Source: Betaproteobacteria bacterium | GTDB lineage: Bacteria; Pseudomonadota; Gammaproteobacteria; Burkholderiales; Rhodocyclaceae | Direction of reading: 5' to 3' | Length of the DNA: 7,467 nucleotides | Assembly: GCA_028868235.1 (NCBI GenBank) | Contig: JAGWUW010000124.1 | Coordinates: 1 to 7,467, forward strand | Shown here: piece after piece, positions 1-6,831 of the stretch | Layout of the letters: each line of letters starts with the position of its first letter | Numbering within the stretch: position 1 is the first letter of the stretch | Program-made: the position numbers and the translations under genes | The notes under the pieces: model-generated | Database searches by the model: none | Seen by the model: the letters and a program-made list of their open reading frames with translations, nothing else | Told to the model about the DNA's origin: nothing

Positions 1-180
1 CAACGCTTTTTTCTTATAAATGATATTTATCCCCGAACTCTGTGGGTAATTTTGTGGATTGGCGGTGAGAAGGTTGCCCAAGTCTATGAGCCAAATAGGA
101 AATTCGTGTATTGCTCATATTTTGGGCATTTTGTTATTTGAGAGGTTGCAAATATTTTGTGTTGATAAATCGTTGCTACA
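1..180. other. AT-rich leader region without a supported gene
   Basis: This stretch is strongly AT-rich and I see no convincing gene in it. A short open frame from ATG at 86 to TGA at 184 (32 codons) has a distant purine-rich GAGAAGG upstream, but its composition is not convincing and it overlaps the start of the next ORF. A small AT-only inverted repeat (ATAAAT at 16-21 and ATTTAT at 25-30) is present and is weak evidence of anything. Confidence 0.5.
131..158 (+). promoter_or_regulatory. Possible sigma-70 type promoter for the ORF at 181/289
   Basis: TTGTTA (131-136) and TATTTT (153-158) are separated by 16 bases. Each matches the -35 and -10 consensus at four of six positions. Transcription would start near 165, upstream of the downstream small ORF. 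The region is AT-rich, so chance matches are expected and the call is tentative. Confidence 0.22.
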
Positions 181-501
181 TTGAGCGAGCCAGAAATCGC
201 CATTACGCAGTCACCATTGGTTACGCTATTCCAACAGATTGTACGAATCCTCGAATCGATAATTCATTCTGTCGAATTGGAGGACAAGATGCTCCCAACT
301 AGCGTTAGTGAACTGACCTGTACCCGCTGGATGGCACAAATCCGCTTGCAGAGCGGCGGTGATGTTGTCGTTCATATCCATCGTGGTGCCCCGATAACAG
401 CAAGGGATGCACTAAAAGCAGCCCGGCAAACCACACGTTTCGGCAAAGTTGCTGCGCTGCTCCCGGTTGGCCCTTGTCTGGCGATGCAGGATGAAGAATG
501 A
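181..501 (+). CDS. Small hypothetical protein (106 aa from TTG, or 70 aa from internal ATG)
   Basis: I do not recognise this protein. The longest frame begins at a TTG at 181 with no evident Shine-Dalgarno sequence. An in-frame ATG at 289 has a consensus GGAGG at 279-283 with a five-base spacer, so the real product may be a 70-residue protein starting MLPTSVSEL. The N-terminal part of the long version is predicted to be helical (QQIVRILESIIHSVELEDK). The shared C-terminal part has a possible beta segment (GGDVVVHIHRG), then a basic helix (ARDALKAARQTTR), and ends in an acidic DEE. There is no signal peptide or membrane segment. It stands alone on the plus strand in an AT-rich stretch and has no co-oriented neighbour close by. 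Function is unknown, and it could also be a non-coding open frame. Confidence 0.45.
   Translation: MSEPEIAITQSPLVTLFQQIVRILESIIHSVELEDKMLPTSVSELTCTRWMAQIRLQSGGDVVVHIHRGAPITARDALKAARQTTRFGKVAALLPVGPCLAMQDEE
279..283 (+). promoter_or_regulatory. Strong Shine-Dalgarno GGAGG that favours the ATG at 289
   Basis: GGAGG lies five bases before an in-frame ATG, whereas the upstream TTG at 181 has nothing comparable. If the ORF is a gene, this site argues for the shorter 70-residue product. Confidence 0.5.
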
Positions 502-770
502 CTACTATATGAATACTTCGAATTTTGCGGATATTTAACCAATACGGTATTGATTTTTAATAACACAATCTCCCAGTAGAGTCACTGTTAGTGCCGGTTC
601 TCGATAACCCACGTACTTATTTTGCTTACCCTCAGTGTCGACGTTCCTGAACATCTGTGTAGTGACTGCTGTTACCGTACCGAGCTATTAGGCGAGAATA
701 TAGTGGTGCATCACACAACCGGGAGGCAGGGAATAATGGCAAGTTAGTCGGCCAAAACCCAGATACATTT

Positions 771-800
771 CGTAACGATCCATTACGTGATTTGTTACGT
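771..800. repeat. Cluster of CGTAA/TTACG words (two direct, one inverted)
   Basis: CGTAAC at 771-776 is the reverse complement of GTTACG at 794-799. TTACGT also occurs twice in direct orientation, at 783-788 and 795-800, exactly 12 bases apart. Repeated half-sites with near-helical spacing are typical of regulator-binding regions, but no regulator family can be named. Confidence 0.3.
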
Positions 801-824
801 CAAGTTTGTAAGCTGCTAACAAGT

Positions 825-857
825 AAGTTCATTTCCATATAGAGATGAAATGAATTT
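825..857. repeat. Inverted repeat / hairpin upstream of the membrane ORF
   Basis: AAGTTCATTTC (825-835) pairs with GAAATGAATTT (847-857) across an 11-base loop. The inner eight pairs are perfect, the ninth is a G-T wobble, and two more A-T pairs extend the stem. No T run follows directly, so it does not look like an intrinsic terminator on the plus strand. It could be an operator or a transcript hairpin. It ends about 70 bases before the ATG of the next gene. Confidence 0.5.
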
Positions 858-878
858 CCAATAAAACGCATTCTTTTC

Positions 879-888
879 TAAGCGCTTA
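879..888. promoter_or_regulatory. Perfect palindrome TAAGCGCTTA, operator-like
   Basis: The ten bases are a perfect palindrome with a central CG. This resembles the core of many LacI/GalR-family operators, in which AA-N-CG-N-TT symmetry is common (family knowledge). It sits 40 bases upstream of the ATG at 929, where a promoter would be expected. No regulator gene is visible in the window, so its role as an operator is inference. Confidence 0.3.
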
Positions 889-928
889 ACGGATAACTGG
901 CCCAATAATCATAGTCTGGAAATGAAAA

Positions 929-1361
929 ATGCTTGATTCTGTATTCGTTGAAAAAGAGTTTTTCATGCTGATTGTTTTTTCATTAATCATACCGGGCTGT
1001 ATTTGTGGCTACATGATGGTGAAGCGCGCCATATCGAGACAGACAGTAGTATTTCTAGGTGTTGCTCTAGTCGCAATATCGGGGGGAGACCTATTCGTAC
1101 TGCAACAGGTCAAAACAATGGCTCAAGTATCAGCGTCGATGTTTGACGACATTTTTTTTTGTGTCTGAACTATCGATCGCGCTTTATCTGTTCCCTGCGT
1201 TATTCGCGGGAATGGGGATAAATATCGTATCCAATATACTGATAAATCACTTGGTTGACGCCCAGTTGCGATTTGATCGCGAACATCGGACTGATCGAAA
1301 CAAGGAGCAAGGTCGTTCAGACATCTCTGATCGGTGGCCTCGTAGGCGGCTAGGGCACTAA
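929..1361 (+). pseudogene. Small three-helix membrane protein, frameshifted at a T9 run
   Basis: I do not recognise the family. The frame from ATG 929 (CTGGAA at 916-921 as a weak ribosome site; an in-frame ATG at 965 is an alternative start) gives 79 residues ending at TGA 1166-1168. It encodes two hydrophobic segments, about residues 12-31 and 39-58. A run of nine T (1152-1160) lies at the break. Removing one T joins it to the next frame, giving a continuous 143-residue protein (…MFDDIFF-VSELSIALY…) with a third hydrophobic segment at about 81-105 and a charged Arg-rich tail ending at TAA 1359-1361. The hydrophobic pattern continues smoothly across the join, which supports one original gene. 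As written, the product would be truncated. The cause may be a true mutation, a slippage-prone switch, or a sequencing error in the homopolymer. The gene converges on the PBP1A gene. Confidence 0.5.
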
Positions 1362-1428
1362 CACTAAAATCCTCGTTGGTGAGATCGCTAACAGCCGGTA
1401 AGGCGTGGGCTACCAACTTGTCGCCGCT

Positions 1429-3765
1429 TCAGCCGCCAAAAACCTTCCGTAGGGTGTCGAAGATAGATTTGATCGGCGATTCTTCAACATCCAGGGCCTT
1501 GACACCTTCGTCGCCCTTGAATTCGTCGTAGATCCAGTCGCCGTCGACGAAAGAGACGCCCGGAGGTGGTGTTCTTTCGCTGGGTGCCTTGCCGGATAGT
1601 GCTTGGCGCATATAGTCAATCCAGATCGGTAAGGCCAGCGTGGCGCCGAATTCCCGGCTACCGAGCGATTTGGGCTGGTCGTGACCCATCCAGGATACGG
1701 CCACGACGTTTCCAGCATAGCCGGCAAACCATCCGTCGACCGCGTTGCTGGTAGTGCCGGTTTTACCCGCCAGGTCGCTGCGTCCCAGGCGCTGGGAGGC
1801 CTGGGCACCGGTACCACTTCGGACCACCTCGCGCAGCATGCTGTCCATGATGAAAGCGTTACGAGGGTCGATGGCCCGTTGCTCATCCTCTTGGGCTGGC
1901 GGTGCTGGCGCCTCCCACAGTACGGAGCCGTGGGCATCGGTAATTTTCTGGATTAGCCAAGGGGTGACCCGGTATCCGCCGTTGGCGAAGACAGCATAGG
2001 CGCCGGCCAGTTGCAGCGGGGTGACCGCGCCGCTCCCCAGAGTCATGGTCAGATTGGCAGGATGCTTGGCGGCATCAAAGCCAAAGCGCGTTAAGTAGTC
2101 GCGCGCATATTGCGGCGAGATGGCTTGTAGCAGACGGACGGCGACGACGTTTTTTGAGCGGGCCAGTGCCTGGCGGAGTGTCATCGGGCCGTCGAACCCA
2201 TCATCGTTGTGTGGTTCCCAAGCTTGGCCATTCTCTCCTCCTGGCAACGTGAGCGGCGCATCGTTCATCAAGGTAGCCGGTGAAAAGCCCTTTTCCAGCG
2301 CAGCCGAATAGACGAAAGGTTTGATGCTTGATCCCGGCTGGCGCCAGGCGCTGGTGACATGATTGAACTGATTGCGTGAGAAATCGAAGCCGCCGACCAT
2401 AGCCCGGTAAGAGCCATCTTCGGTATTCAAAGCCACGAAGGCGGCGTCGACTTCGGGCATCTGGCTGATCGACCACCTACCCTTGCCATCCTGGCTGGCG
2501 CGGATCACCGACCCGATCCGAATCCGAATATCAGCCTTGGTATTCGGCTGCAGGGCACGGGCAGCAAAACGTAGCCCGTCGCCCTTGATTTCCAGGGTAT
2601 CGCCGGAGGCTGGCTCGGCACGAACAAGCTTGGGGGAGATTTCGGTGACGACCGCTGATATCAGACTGTCGCTGCTCGGATGCTTGGCCAGGATTCGGTC
2701 AATGGTCTCGTCCCGCCCATCTTCATCGCTCGGTAGATCGACAAAACCTTCTGGTCCTCGGTAACCATGGCGCTGATCGTAAGCCAGCACGTTGCGCCGA
2801 ACCGAGTCGTAGGCAGCGTTCTGCTCAGCCTTGTTGAGCGTGGTATAGACATTCAAGCCCTGGGTATAGGCATCGCCCTTGTAGCGGGCATAGATGTCCT
2901 GACGCACCAGTTCGGCCGCATAGTCGGCATGGGCCTCGAACTGGATGCTGCGGCTGATCTTGAGTTGCTGGCCGACAGCCTCGGTATATTGCGCCTGGGT
3001 AATCTTGCCTAGTTGCAACATGCGCTTCAGGACGAGCTCCTGGCGGGCCTTGGCACGGACCGGATTAACTGCCGGGTTGTGCTTGGCTGGGTTTTGGGGA
3101 ATACCGGCCAGCATGGCCGCTTCGGCTAGGTTCAGGTCCTGCAGGCGCTTGTTGAAGTAGGTCCGGGCCGCAGCGGCAAAGCCGTGCGTTCGTTGGCCGA
3201 GGTAGATCTGGTTCATGTACAGTTCGAGGATCTGGTCCTTGCTCAAGGCCGATTCAATGCGATAGGCCAGCACCACCTCGGTCAATTTGCGCTTCGCGGT
3301 TTTCTCCTGCGAGAGAAAAAAGGCGCGAGCCACCTGCATCGTAATGGTCGAGGCGCCTTGACGGAATCCGCCGCTCAGATCGGCTACCAGCGCCCGCAGG
3401 ACACCTCGGTAATCGACGCCGCTATGTTCGTAGAAGCGCGAGTCCTCAATCGACAACAAGGAATCCTTCAGGATCTGGGGGATTTCCTTGATCGGGGTGA
3501 AGTCCCGATGTTCGTCACCGAATTCCCCAAGCAGGGCGCCGTCGGCCGTATAGATTCGTAGGGGAATCTTGGGGCGGTAGTCGGTCACGATATCGAATGC
3601 CGGCAAACTGGGCAGGATGGTCAACAGCATGGCGCCGACCAGCAACAGCAGCGCCAGGATGCTATTGACACTCAGTGCCAGGAAGGTCCGCCGCAGATCG
3701 TTGCGGTAACTGGCGGTGGCAAAGGGTAAGGTAAGAAAATTGACGACTCTAGAGAAGAAACTCAC
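1429..3765 (-). CDS. mrcA: Bifunctional peptidoglycan synthase, PBP1A type (class A PBP)
   Basis: This inner-membrane enzyme polymerises lipid II into glycan strands and cross-links the peptides on the periplasmic side. A hydrophobic anchor spans about residues 34-52. The glycosyltransferase (GT51) domain follows, with SIEDSRFYEHSG (105-116, catalytic Glu107), GASTITMQ (137-144), RKLTE (159-163) and ILELYMNQIYLG (179-190). An OB-like insert typical of PBP1A lies at about 330-440. The transpeptidase domain has all three motifs: SSIK at 479-482 (nucleophile Ser479), SKN at 537-539 and KTGT at 668-671. At 778 residues it is close to the usual PBP1A length, and all catalytic residues are intact. 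The start is GTG at 3763-3765. No in-frame ATG lies upstream before a stop, and a weak GGGA precedes it. It lies 160 bases downstream of emrB in the same direction, probably as its own transcript. mrcA and ponA are both used as names. Confidence 0.95.
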   Translation of the reverse strand: MSFFSRVVNFLTLPFATASYRNDLRRTFLALSVNSILALLLLVGAMLLTILPSLPAFDIVTDYRPKIPLRIYTADGALLGEFGDEHRDFTPIKEIPQILKDSLLSIEDSRFYEHSGVDYRGVLRALVADLSGGFRQGASTITMQVARAFFLSQEKTAKRKLTEVVLAYRIESALSKDQILELYMNQIYLGQRTHGFAAAARTYFNKRLQDLNLAEAAMLAGIPQNPAKHNPAVNPVRAKARQELVLKRMLQLGKITQAQYTEAVGQQLKISRSIQFEAHADYAAELVRQDIYARYKGDAYTQGLNVYTTLNKAEQNAAYDSVRRNVLAYDQRHGYRGPEGFVDLPSDEDGRDETIDRILAKHPSSDSLISAVVTEISPKLVRAEPASGDTLEIKGDGLRFAARALQPNTKADIRIRIGSVIRASQDGKGRWSISQMPEVDAAFVALNTEDGSYRAMVGGFDFSRNQFNHVTSAWRQPGSSIKPFVYSAALEKGFSPATLMNDAPLTLPGGENGQAWEPHNDDGFDGPMTLRQALARSKNVVAVRLLQAISPQYARDYLTRFGFDAAKHPANLTMTLGSGAVTPLQLAGAYAVFANGGYRVTPWLIQKITDAHGSVLWEAPAPPAQEDEQRAIDPRNAFIMDSMLREVVRSGTGAQASQRLGRSDLAGKTGTTSNAVDGWFAGYAGNVVAVSWMGHDQPKSLGSREFGATLALPIWIDYMRQALSGKAPSERTPPPGVSFVDGDWIYDEFKGDEGVKALDVEESPIKSIFDTLRKVFGG

Positions 3766-3925
3766 GCGCTTGTCCCGGCTGAAGCGCCACTTCGGGCGGT
3801 TGAAGGTGCTGTCAGAGCAGTCACCAAAGGGCGCAGTTTAGCCGGAACAGGGGGAAGAAAACCGCCGAAATTGGTGGTTTGAATGTAGAGTAAGTGGCAG
3901 CGAGCGAGTCGATGGCTTGTGCCTC
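3766..3925. other. Intergenic gap between emrB and the PBP1A gene
   Basis: These 160 bases contain no ORF of note. They hold a possible terminator for emrB at 3858-3880, and the PBP1A promoter should lie in the remaining part. A minus-strand TAAACT (around 3836-3841) could be a -10 element, but I see no good -35 partner, so I do not call a promoter. Confidence 0.5.
3855..3880 (-). terminator. Candidate intrinsic terminator after emrB
   Basis: Read on the minus strand, AAACCACC, a loop of AATTTC and GGCGGTTT form an eight-position stem with a single A-C mismatch. It is followed immediately by TCTT, so the 3' arm plus flank reads GGTTTTCTT. It begins 45 bases after the emrB stop codon, a normal place for an operon terminator. 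The stem is short and the T run modest, so some read-through into the PBP1A gene is possible. Confidence 0.4.
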
Positions 3926-5491
3926 TCAATGCACCCCACCGGCGTCGACTGCTGCACTGCTCTTGACTGGCTGTGCGAACCAGACCACGCCGATCAGCAG
4001 CAAGAAAAGCAGCGCCGATGCATAGAAAACGTCGTCTGCCCCGAGCATGAAAGCTTGCTGGTCTACCAGGCGGTTCAATTGGACGAGACCTTGGTCATGC
4101 GTCAGGCCTGCGGCACTGAAATTCGCCAAGGCCTGATTCGTAGTTGTGCTGCTGGCGGAGATCGCCTCGCTGAGTTGGGCGTGATGGAGGGCGGCACGAT
4201 CTTCCCATAGGGTCGTGGCGATGGACGTGCCGAACGCGCCGGCTGTGATGCGGGCAAAGTTGCTCAGGCCAGAGGCGGCTGGTATCCGCTCGGGCGAGAG
4301 GCCAGATAAGGTCAAGGTTACCAATGGGATGAAAAAGAAAGCCATTGCAGCACCCTGGATGATCGTCGGGATCATTAGGGTGGTCAGGTCCGCCTGTGTG
4401 TTGAACCCGGAACGTAGCCACAGCACGAGAGCAAACACGATGAAGGCTACCGTCGCTAGGCGACGTGGGTCCACTTTAGCGACCTGTTTACCGACCATTG
4501 GGGAGAGCAGTATCGCCAGGATGCCTACCGGCGCGAGGACAACGCCGGCCATGGTAGCGGTGTATCCCATGTATTGCTGCAGCCATAGGGGGAGCAGCAC
4601 GACATTGCCGAAGAAAGCACCGTAGCCGAGAGACATGGCCAGGGTGCCGGTCCAGAAGTTTCGGCCTTTGAACAGCGAGAGGTCAACGACGGGATGTTCC
4701 TCGGTCAGTTCCCAGACCAGGAAGAAAGCCAAACCAACCACTGCCACGACAGCCAGAATGATGATCTGGGTGGAGGCGAACCAGTCGAGTTCCTTGCCTT
4801 TGTCGAGCATGATCTGCAGCGCTCCTATCCAGATTACCAGAAGGGCTAGGCCGATTTTGTCGATGGGCAACTGGCGGGTTGCCGAGTTGCGCTGGCGGTA
4901 AATACTCCAGGTCACGGCGGCGGCAGCCAGACCGATGGGGATGTTGATATAGAAAATCCACGGCCAGGTCATGTTGTCTGTGATCCACCCGCCGAGCAGC
5001 GGCCCCATCACCGGCGCCACCAGGGTGGTCATCGACCACATGGCGAGTGCCGTACCCGCTTTGGCCTTCGGGTAACTTTGCAGCAACAAGGTCTGGGAAA
5101 GCGGGATCATGGGGCCGGCGACCAAGCCCTGCACGACACGTAGAGCGATCAGGCTTTCTAGGTTGGGGGCGGCGCCGCACAGCCACGACGCGAGTACGAA
5201 AAGCAGCACGCTTAGGGTGAACAGCTTTACGGTGCCGAAACGCAGGGTCAGCCAGCCGGTCAAAGGCACGGCGATGGCGTTGGCGACGGCGAAGCTGGTG
5301 ATGACCCAGGTACCCTGGTTGGGACTGACCCCGAAATCGCCAGCGATGGCCGGGATCGACACGTTGGCAATGGATGAGTCGAGGACGTTCATGAAGGTGG
5401 CTAGGGACAGCGCCACTGTACCGAGGGCGAGCTGCCGTCCGTGCAGGGGCTCGACTGCCGTCCCGGCTGCCGGTGCGTTCGCGGAGGCCAT
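3926..5491 (-). CDS. emrB: EmrB-type multidrug exporter (MFS, DHA2 family, 14 helices)
   Basis: This inner-membrane proton-coupled drug exporter is the energy-using part of an EmrAB-OMF pump. It is 521 residues long, as expected for the 14-helix DHA2 family. Visible family motifs are LDSSIANVSIPAI (37-49, helix 1 motif), GWLTLRFG (79-86, motif A region), an antiporter motif C region APVMGPLLGGWI (159-170) followed by WPWIFYINIPIG (176-187), LDKGKELDWF (229-238, an EmrB hallmark) and GLSNFARITAGAFGTS (408-423). The start ATG (5489-5491) lies six bases after the emrA stop, with AGGG about ten bases upstream inside the end of emrA, so the two are likely translationally coupled. EmrA and EmrB are also in the same reading frame. 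Homologues export hydrophobic, often uncoupler-like or antibiotic compounds; the real substrate cannot be read from sequence. Confidence 0.93.
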   Translation of the reverse strand: MASANAPAAGTAVEPLHGRQLALGTVALSLATFMNVLDSSIANVSIPAIAGDFGVSPNQGTWVITSFAVANAIAVPLTGWLTLRFGTVKLFTLSVLLFVLASWLCGAAPNLESLIALRVVQGLVAGPMIPLSQTLLLQSYPKAKAGTALAMWSMTTLVAPVMGPLLGGWITDNMTWPWIFYINIPIGLAAAAVTWSIYRQRNSATRQLPIDKIGLALLVIWIGALQIMLDKGKELDWFASTQIIILAVVAVVGLAFFLVWELTEEHPVVDLSLFKGRNFWTGTLAMSLGYGAFFGNVVLLPLWLQQYMGYTATMAGVVLAPVGILAILLSPMVGKQVAKVDPRRLATVAFIVFALVLWLRSGFNTQADLTTLMIPTIIQGAAMAFFFIPLVTLTLSGLSPERIPAASGLSNFARITAGAFGTSIATTLWEDRAALHHAQLSEAISASSTTTNQALANFSAAGLTHDQGLVQLNRLVDQQAFMLGADDVFYASALLFLLLIGVVWFAQPVKSSAAVDAGGVH

Positions 5492-5497
5492 GGCCGG

Positions 5498-6808
5498 TCA
5501 GCCCTGCGTGCCCAGCGTGGCGGCGAGATGCAGCGGCTTGCCGCTCGCCGCCACCGGCCGTGCTGGCGAGGGGGGGGGCGTCGCCTTGTGACCAAGGTTG
5601 GCGGCGATGATGCCATCCACTGCCGCGTCGGCATCGTTCTCCTGGCTGCCGGAGGCGGCCGTCTGGATAACGGGATGCGATCGTGGGGCGTCGGCTAGCA
5701 TCTTGCCGCTCTGGTCATGGATATCAACGGTTGCTGTCATCGAGAGTCCGACCCGTAGCGGGTGTTCGGCGAGTTGTTTGGGCTCGAGGGCGACGCGGAC
5801 GGGGACCCGCTGCACCACCTTGATCCAGTTTCCGGTGGCGTTCTGGGCTGGCAGCAGCGAGAAGGCCGCGCCCGTACCTGCCCCCAGCCCCTCCAGCGTA
5901 CCGGCGTATTCGACCTTTTGGCCGTACATGTCGGCAGTGAGCTTGACCGGCTGACCAATACGCATGTCGCGCAGTTGCGATTCCTTAAAGTTGGCGTCCA
6001 CCCACACTTGGTCGAGGGGGATGATGGCCATCATCGGCGCCCCGGCCTGAACTCGCTGGCCCACCTGGACGCTGCGCTTGGCCACGTAGCCACCCACCGG
6101 CGCCGTGATGTCGCTGCGCTGCAGGGCGAGGTAGGCCTCGCGCACGCGGGCTGCGGCCTTCTGGACATTGGGATGGTTCTCGATGTTGGTGCCTTCGGTC
6201 AGGGACTGGTTACTGACCAGTTGTTCTCGTGCAGCAACCAGCGCGGCGGAGGCAGCGGTGGCGGCGGCACGGGCATTAGCCAGTGCGGTGTCGGCATGCT
6301 GAAGTTCCTCCTTGCCGACGGCGCCGGTGGCTACCAGAGGGCGGCGGCGGGCGACATCGTCCTCGGCTTTGGTCACGTCGGCCTGGGCGCGGGCGACTTC
6401 AGCCTGGCGTAAGGCGATATTCGCGGCCAAGGTGCCATTGTTGGCGTAGGTGGTGCGTACCTCGCGCACAGTCTGGGCCAGTTGGGCCTCGGCCTGATCG
6501 AGGGCGACTTGAGCGTCGGCGGGATCGAGCCTGACTAACGGAGTGCCTGCCTGCACGTAATCGGTGTCGTCGACGTTGATGGCGAGGACGGTGCCACCGA
6601 TCTGTGGGGTAATCTGGACGACGTTGCCCTGGACGTAGGCATTGTCGGTTTCGATACGGTAGCGCTCGACCAGGATCCAGTGGGTAGCGTAGGCGATTCC
6701 GGCGACTGCGAAGAGTCCGGTTAGACCAAGCAGCGCCCGTTTGCGGGTCGGTCTGGCGGCAGTGTCGGGGGCTGAAGCGTTTGGTGTGGTGTGATCTTGG
6801 TTTGCCAT
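5498..6808 (-). CDS. emrA: EmrA-type periplasmic adaptor (HlyD / membrane fusion protein)
   Basis: This protein links EmrB to the outer-membrane channel. I choose the ATG at 6808 (436 residues, starting MANQDHTTPN) because AGAGGA lies six bases upstream; a longer frame begins at a TTG at 6835 that overlaps the previous gene's stop. A cytoplasmic N-terminus is followed by one membrane helix (about 24-45). Then come the first lipoyl half (about 61-95, GNVVQITPQIGGTV), a long Ala-rich coiled-coil hairpin (about 96-220), the second lipoyl half (about 234-264, ITAPVGGYVAKRSVQVGQRV) and the beta-barrel region, with VWVDANFKESQLRDMRIGQ at 268-286. The family-like end is reached near residue 406 (GIIAANLG). 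A further 30-residue Pro/Ala-rich tail follows, and its codons contain a run of nine C. It lies between the OMF gene (23-base gap) and emrB (6-base gap). Confidence 0.93.
   Translation of the reverse strand: MANQDHTTPNASAPDTAARPTRKRALLGLTGLFAVAGIAYATHWILVERYRIETDNAYVQGNVVQITPQIGGTVLAINVDDTDYVQAGTPLVRLDPADAQVALDQAEAQLAQTVREVRTTYANNGTLAANIALRQAEVARAQADVTKAEDDVARRRPLVATGAVGKEELQHADTALANARAAATAASAALVAAREQLVSNQSLTEGTNIENHPNVQKAAARVREAYLALQRSDITAPVGGYVAKRSVQVGQRVQAGAPMMAIIPLDQVWVDANFKESQLRDMRIGQPVKLTADMYGQKVEYAGTLEGLGAGTGAAFSLLPAQNATGNWIKVVQRVPVRVALEPKQLAEHPLRVGLSMTATVDIHDQSGKMLADAPRSHPVIQTAASGSQENDADAAVDGIIAANLGHKATPPPSPARPVAASGKPLHLAATLGTQG
5570..5578 (-). repeat. C9 homopolymer inside emrA (G9 on the plus strand)
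   Basis: Nine consecutive C on the coding strand encode the three prolines of ATPPPSP (residues 409-415) in the poorly conserved tail of EmrA. Runs this long are prone to slippage. Loss of one C would replace the last 20-odd residues and extend the frame past the emrB start to a stop at 5401-5403. It may simply be an assembly-sensitive position. Confidence 0.7.
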
Positions 6809-6814
6809 GATGAT

Positions 6815-6820
6815 TCCTCT
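6815..6820 (-). promoter_or_regulatory. Shine-Dalgarno AGAGGA deciding the emrA start
   Basis: AGAGGA on the minus strand lies six bases before the ATG at 6806-6808, inside the 23-base gap after the OMF stop codon. It supports MANQDH as the true N-terminus over the upstream TTG. Confidence 0.75.
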
Positions 6821-6831
6821 GGGGTGGGGCT

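Larger units (their letters stand above)
502..928. other. Gene-poor intergenic region with several small repeats
   Basis: These 427 bases contain no supportable ORF on either strand. A GGGAGG before an ATG at 737 leads only to a three-codon frame (M-A-S-stop). The second half carries a cluster of TTACG/CGTAA words (771-800), a near-perfect hairpin (825-857) and a 10-base palindrome (879-888), all upstream of the small membrane-protein gene. It may hold that gene's control region, or it may be decayed sequence. I found no tRNA cloverleaf or insertion-sequence end in it. Confidence 0.5.

Noticed and set aside
16..30. ATAAAT-GAT-ATTTAT inverted repeat near the window start.
   Set aside because: Short, AT-only and in AT-rich DNA; expected by chance.
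111..302. 63-codon plus-strand frame overlapping the 181-501 ORF.
   Set aside because: It overlaps the better-supported ORF in another frame, lacks a ribosome site and is rich in Cys, Arg and Tyr, as random frames in such DNA often are.
502..928. Search for a tRNA, insertion-sequence end or attachment site to explain the AT-rich segment.
   Set aside because: I found no cloverleaf-compatible sequence, no transposase fragment and no long direct repeat at the segment's borders.
1123..1416. 97-codon minus-strand frame downstream of the PBP1A gene.
   Set aside because: It lies opposite the split membrane gene, has no ribosome site that I can see, and its sequence resembles no family. Treated as an antisense shadow.
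1375..1417. Possible terminator between the converging membrane gene and PBP1A gene (ten-base arm GTTGGTAGCC pairing with a split arm).
   Set aside because: One arm is interrupted by a 12-base bulge, the loop is long, and only a TTTT lies downstream on the minus strand. Too weak to call.
2767..3561. Long plus-strand frames opposite the PBP1A gene (2767-3012, 3184-3561).
   Set aside because: They are antisense to an intact, motif-complete gene in GC-rich DNA, where long shadow frames are expected.
5762..6412. 216-codon plus-strand frame opposite emrA.
   Set aside because: It is antisense to the coiled-coil region of emrA. Its Gly-, Leu- and His-rich content mirrors the Ala-rich repeats on the other strand and shows no domain.
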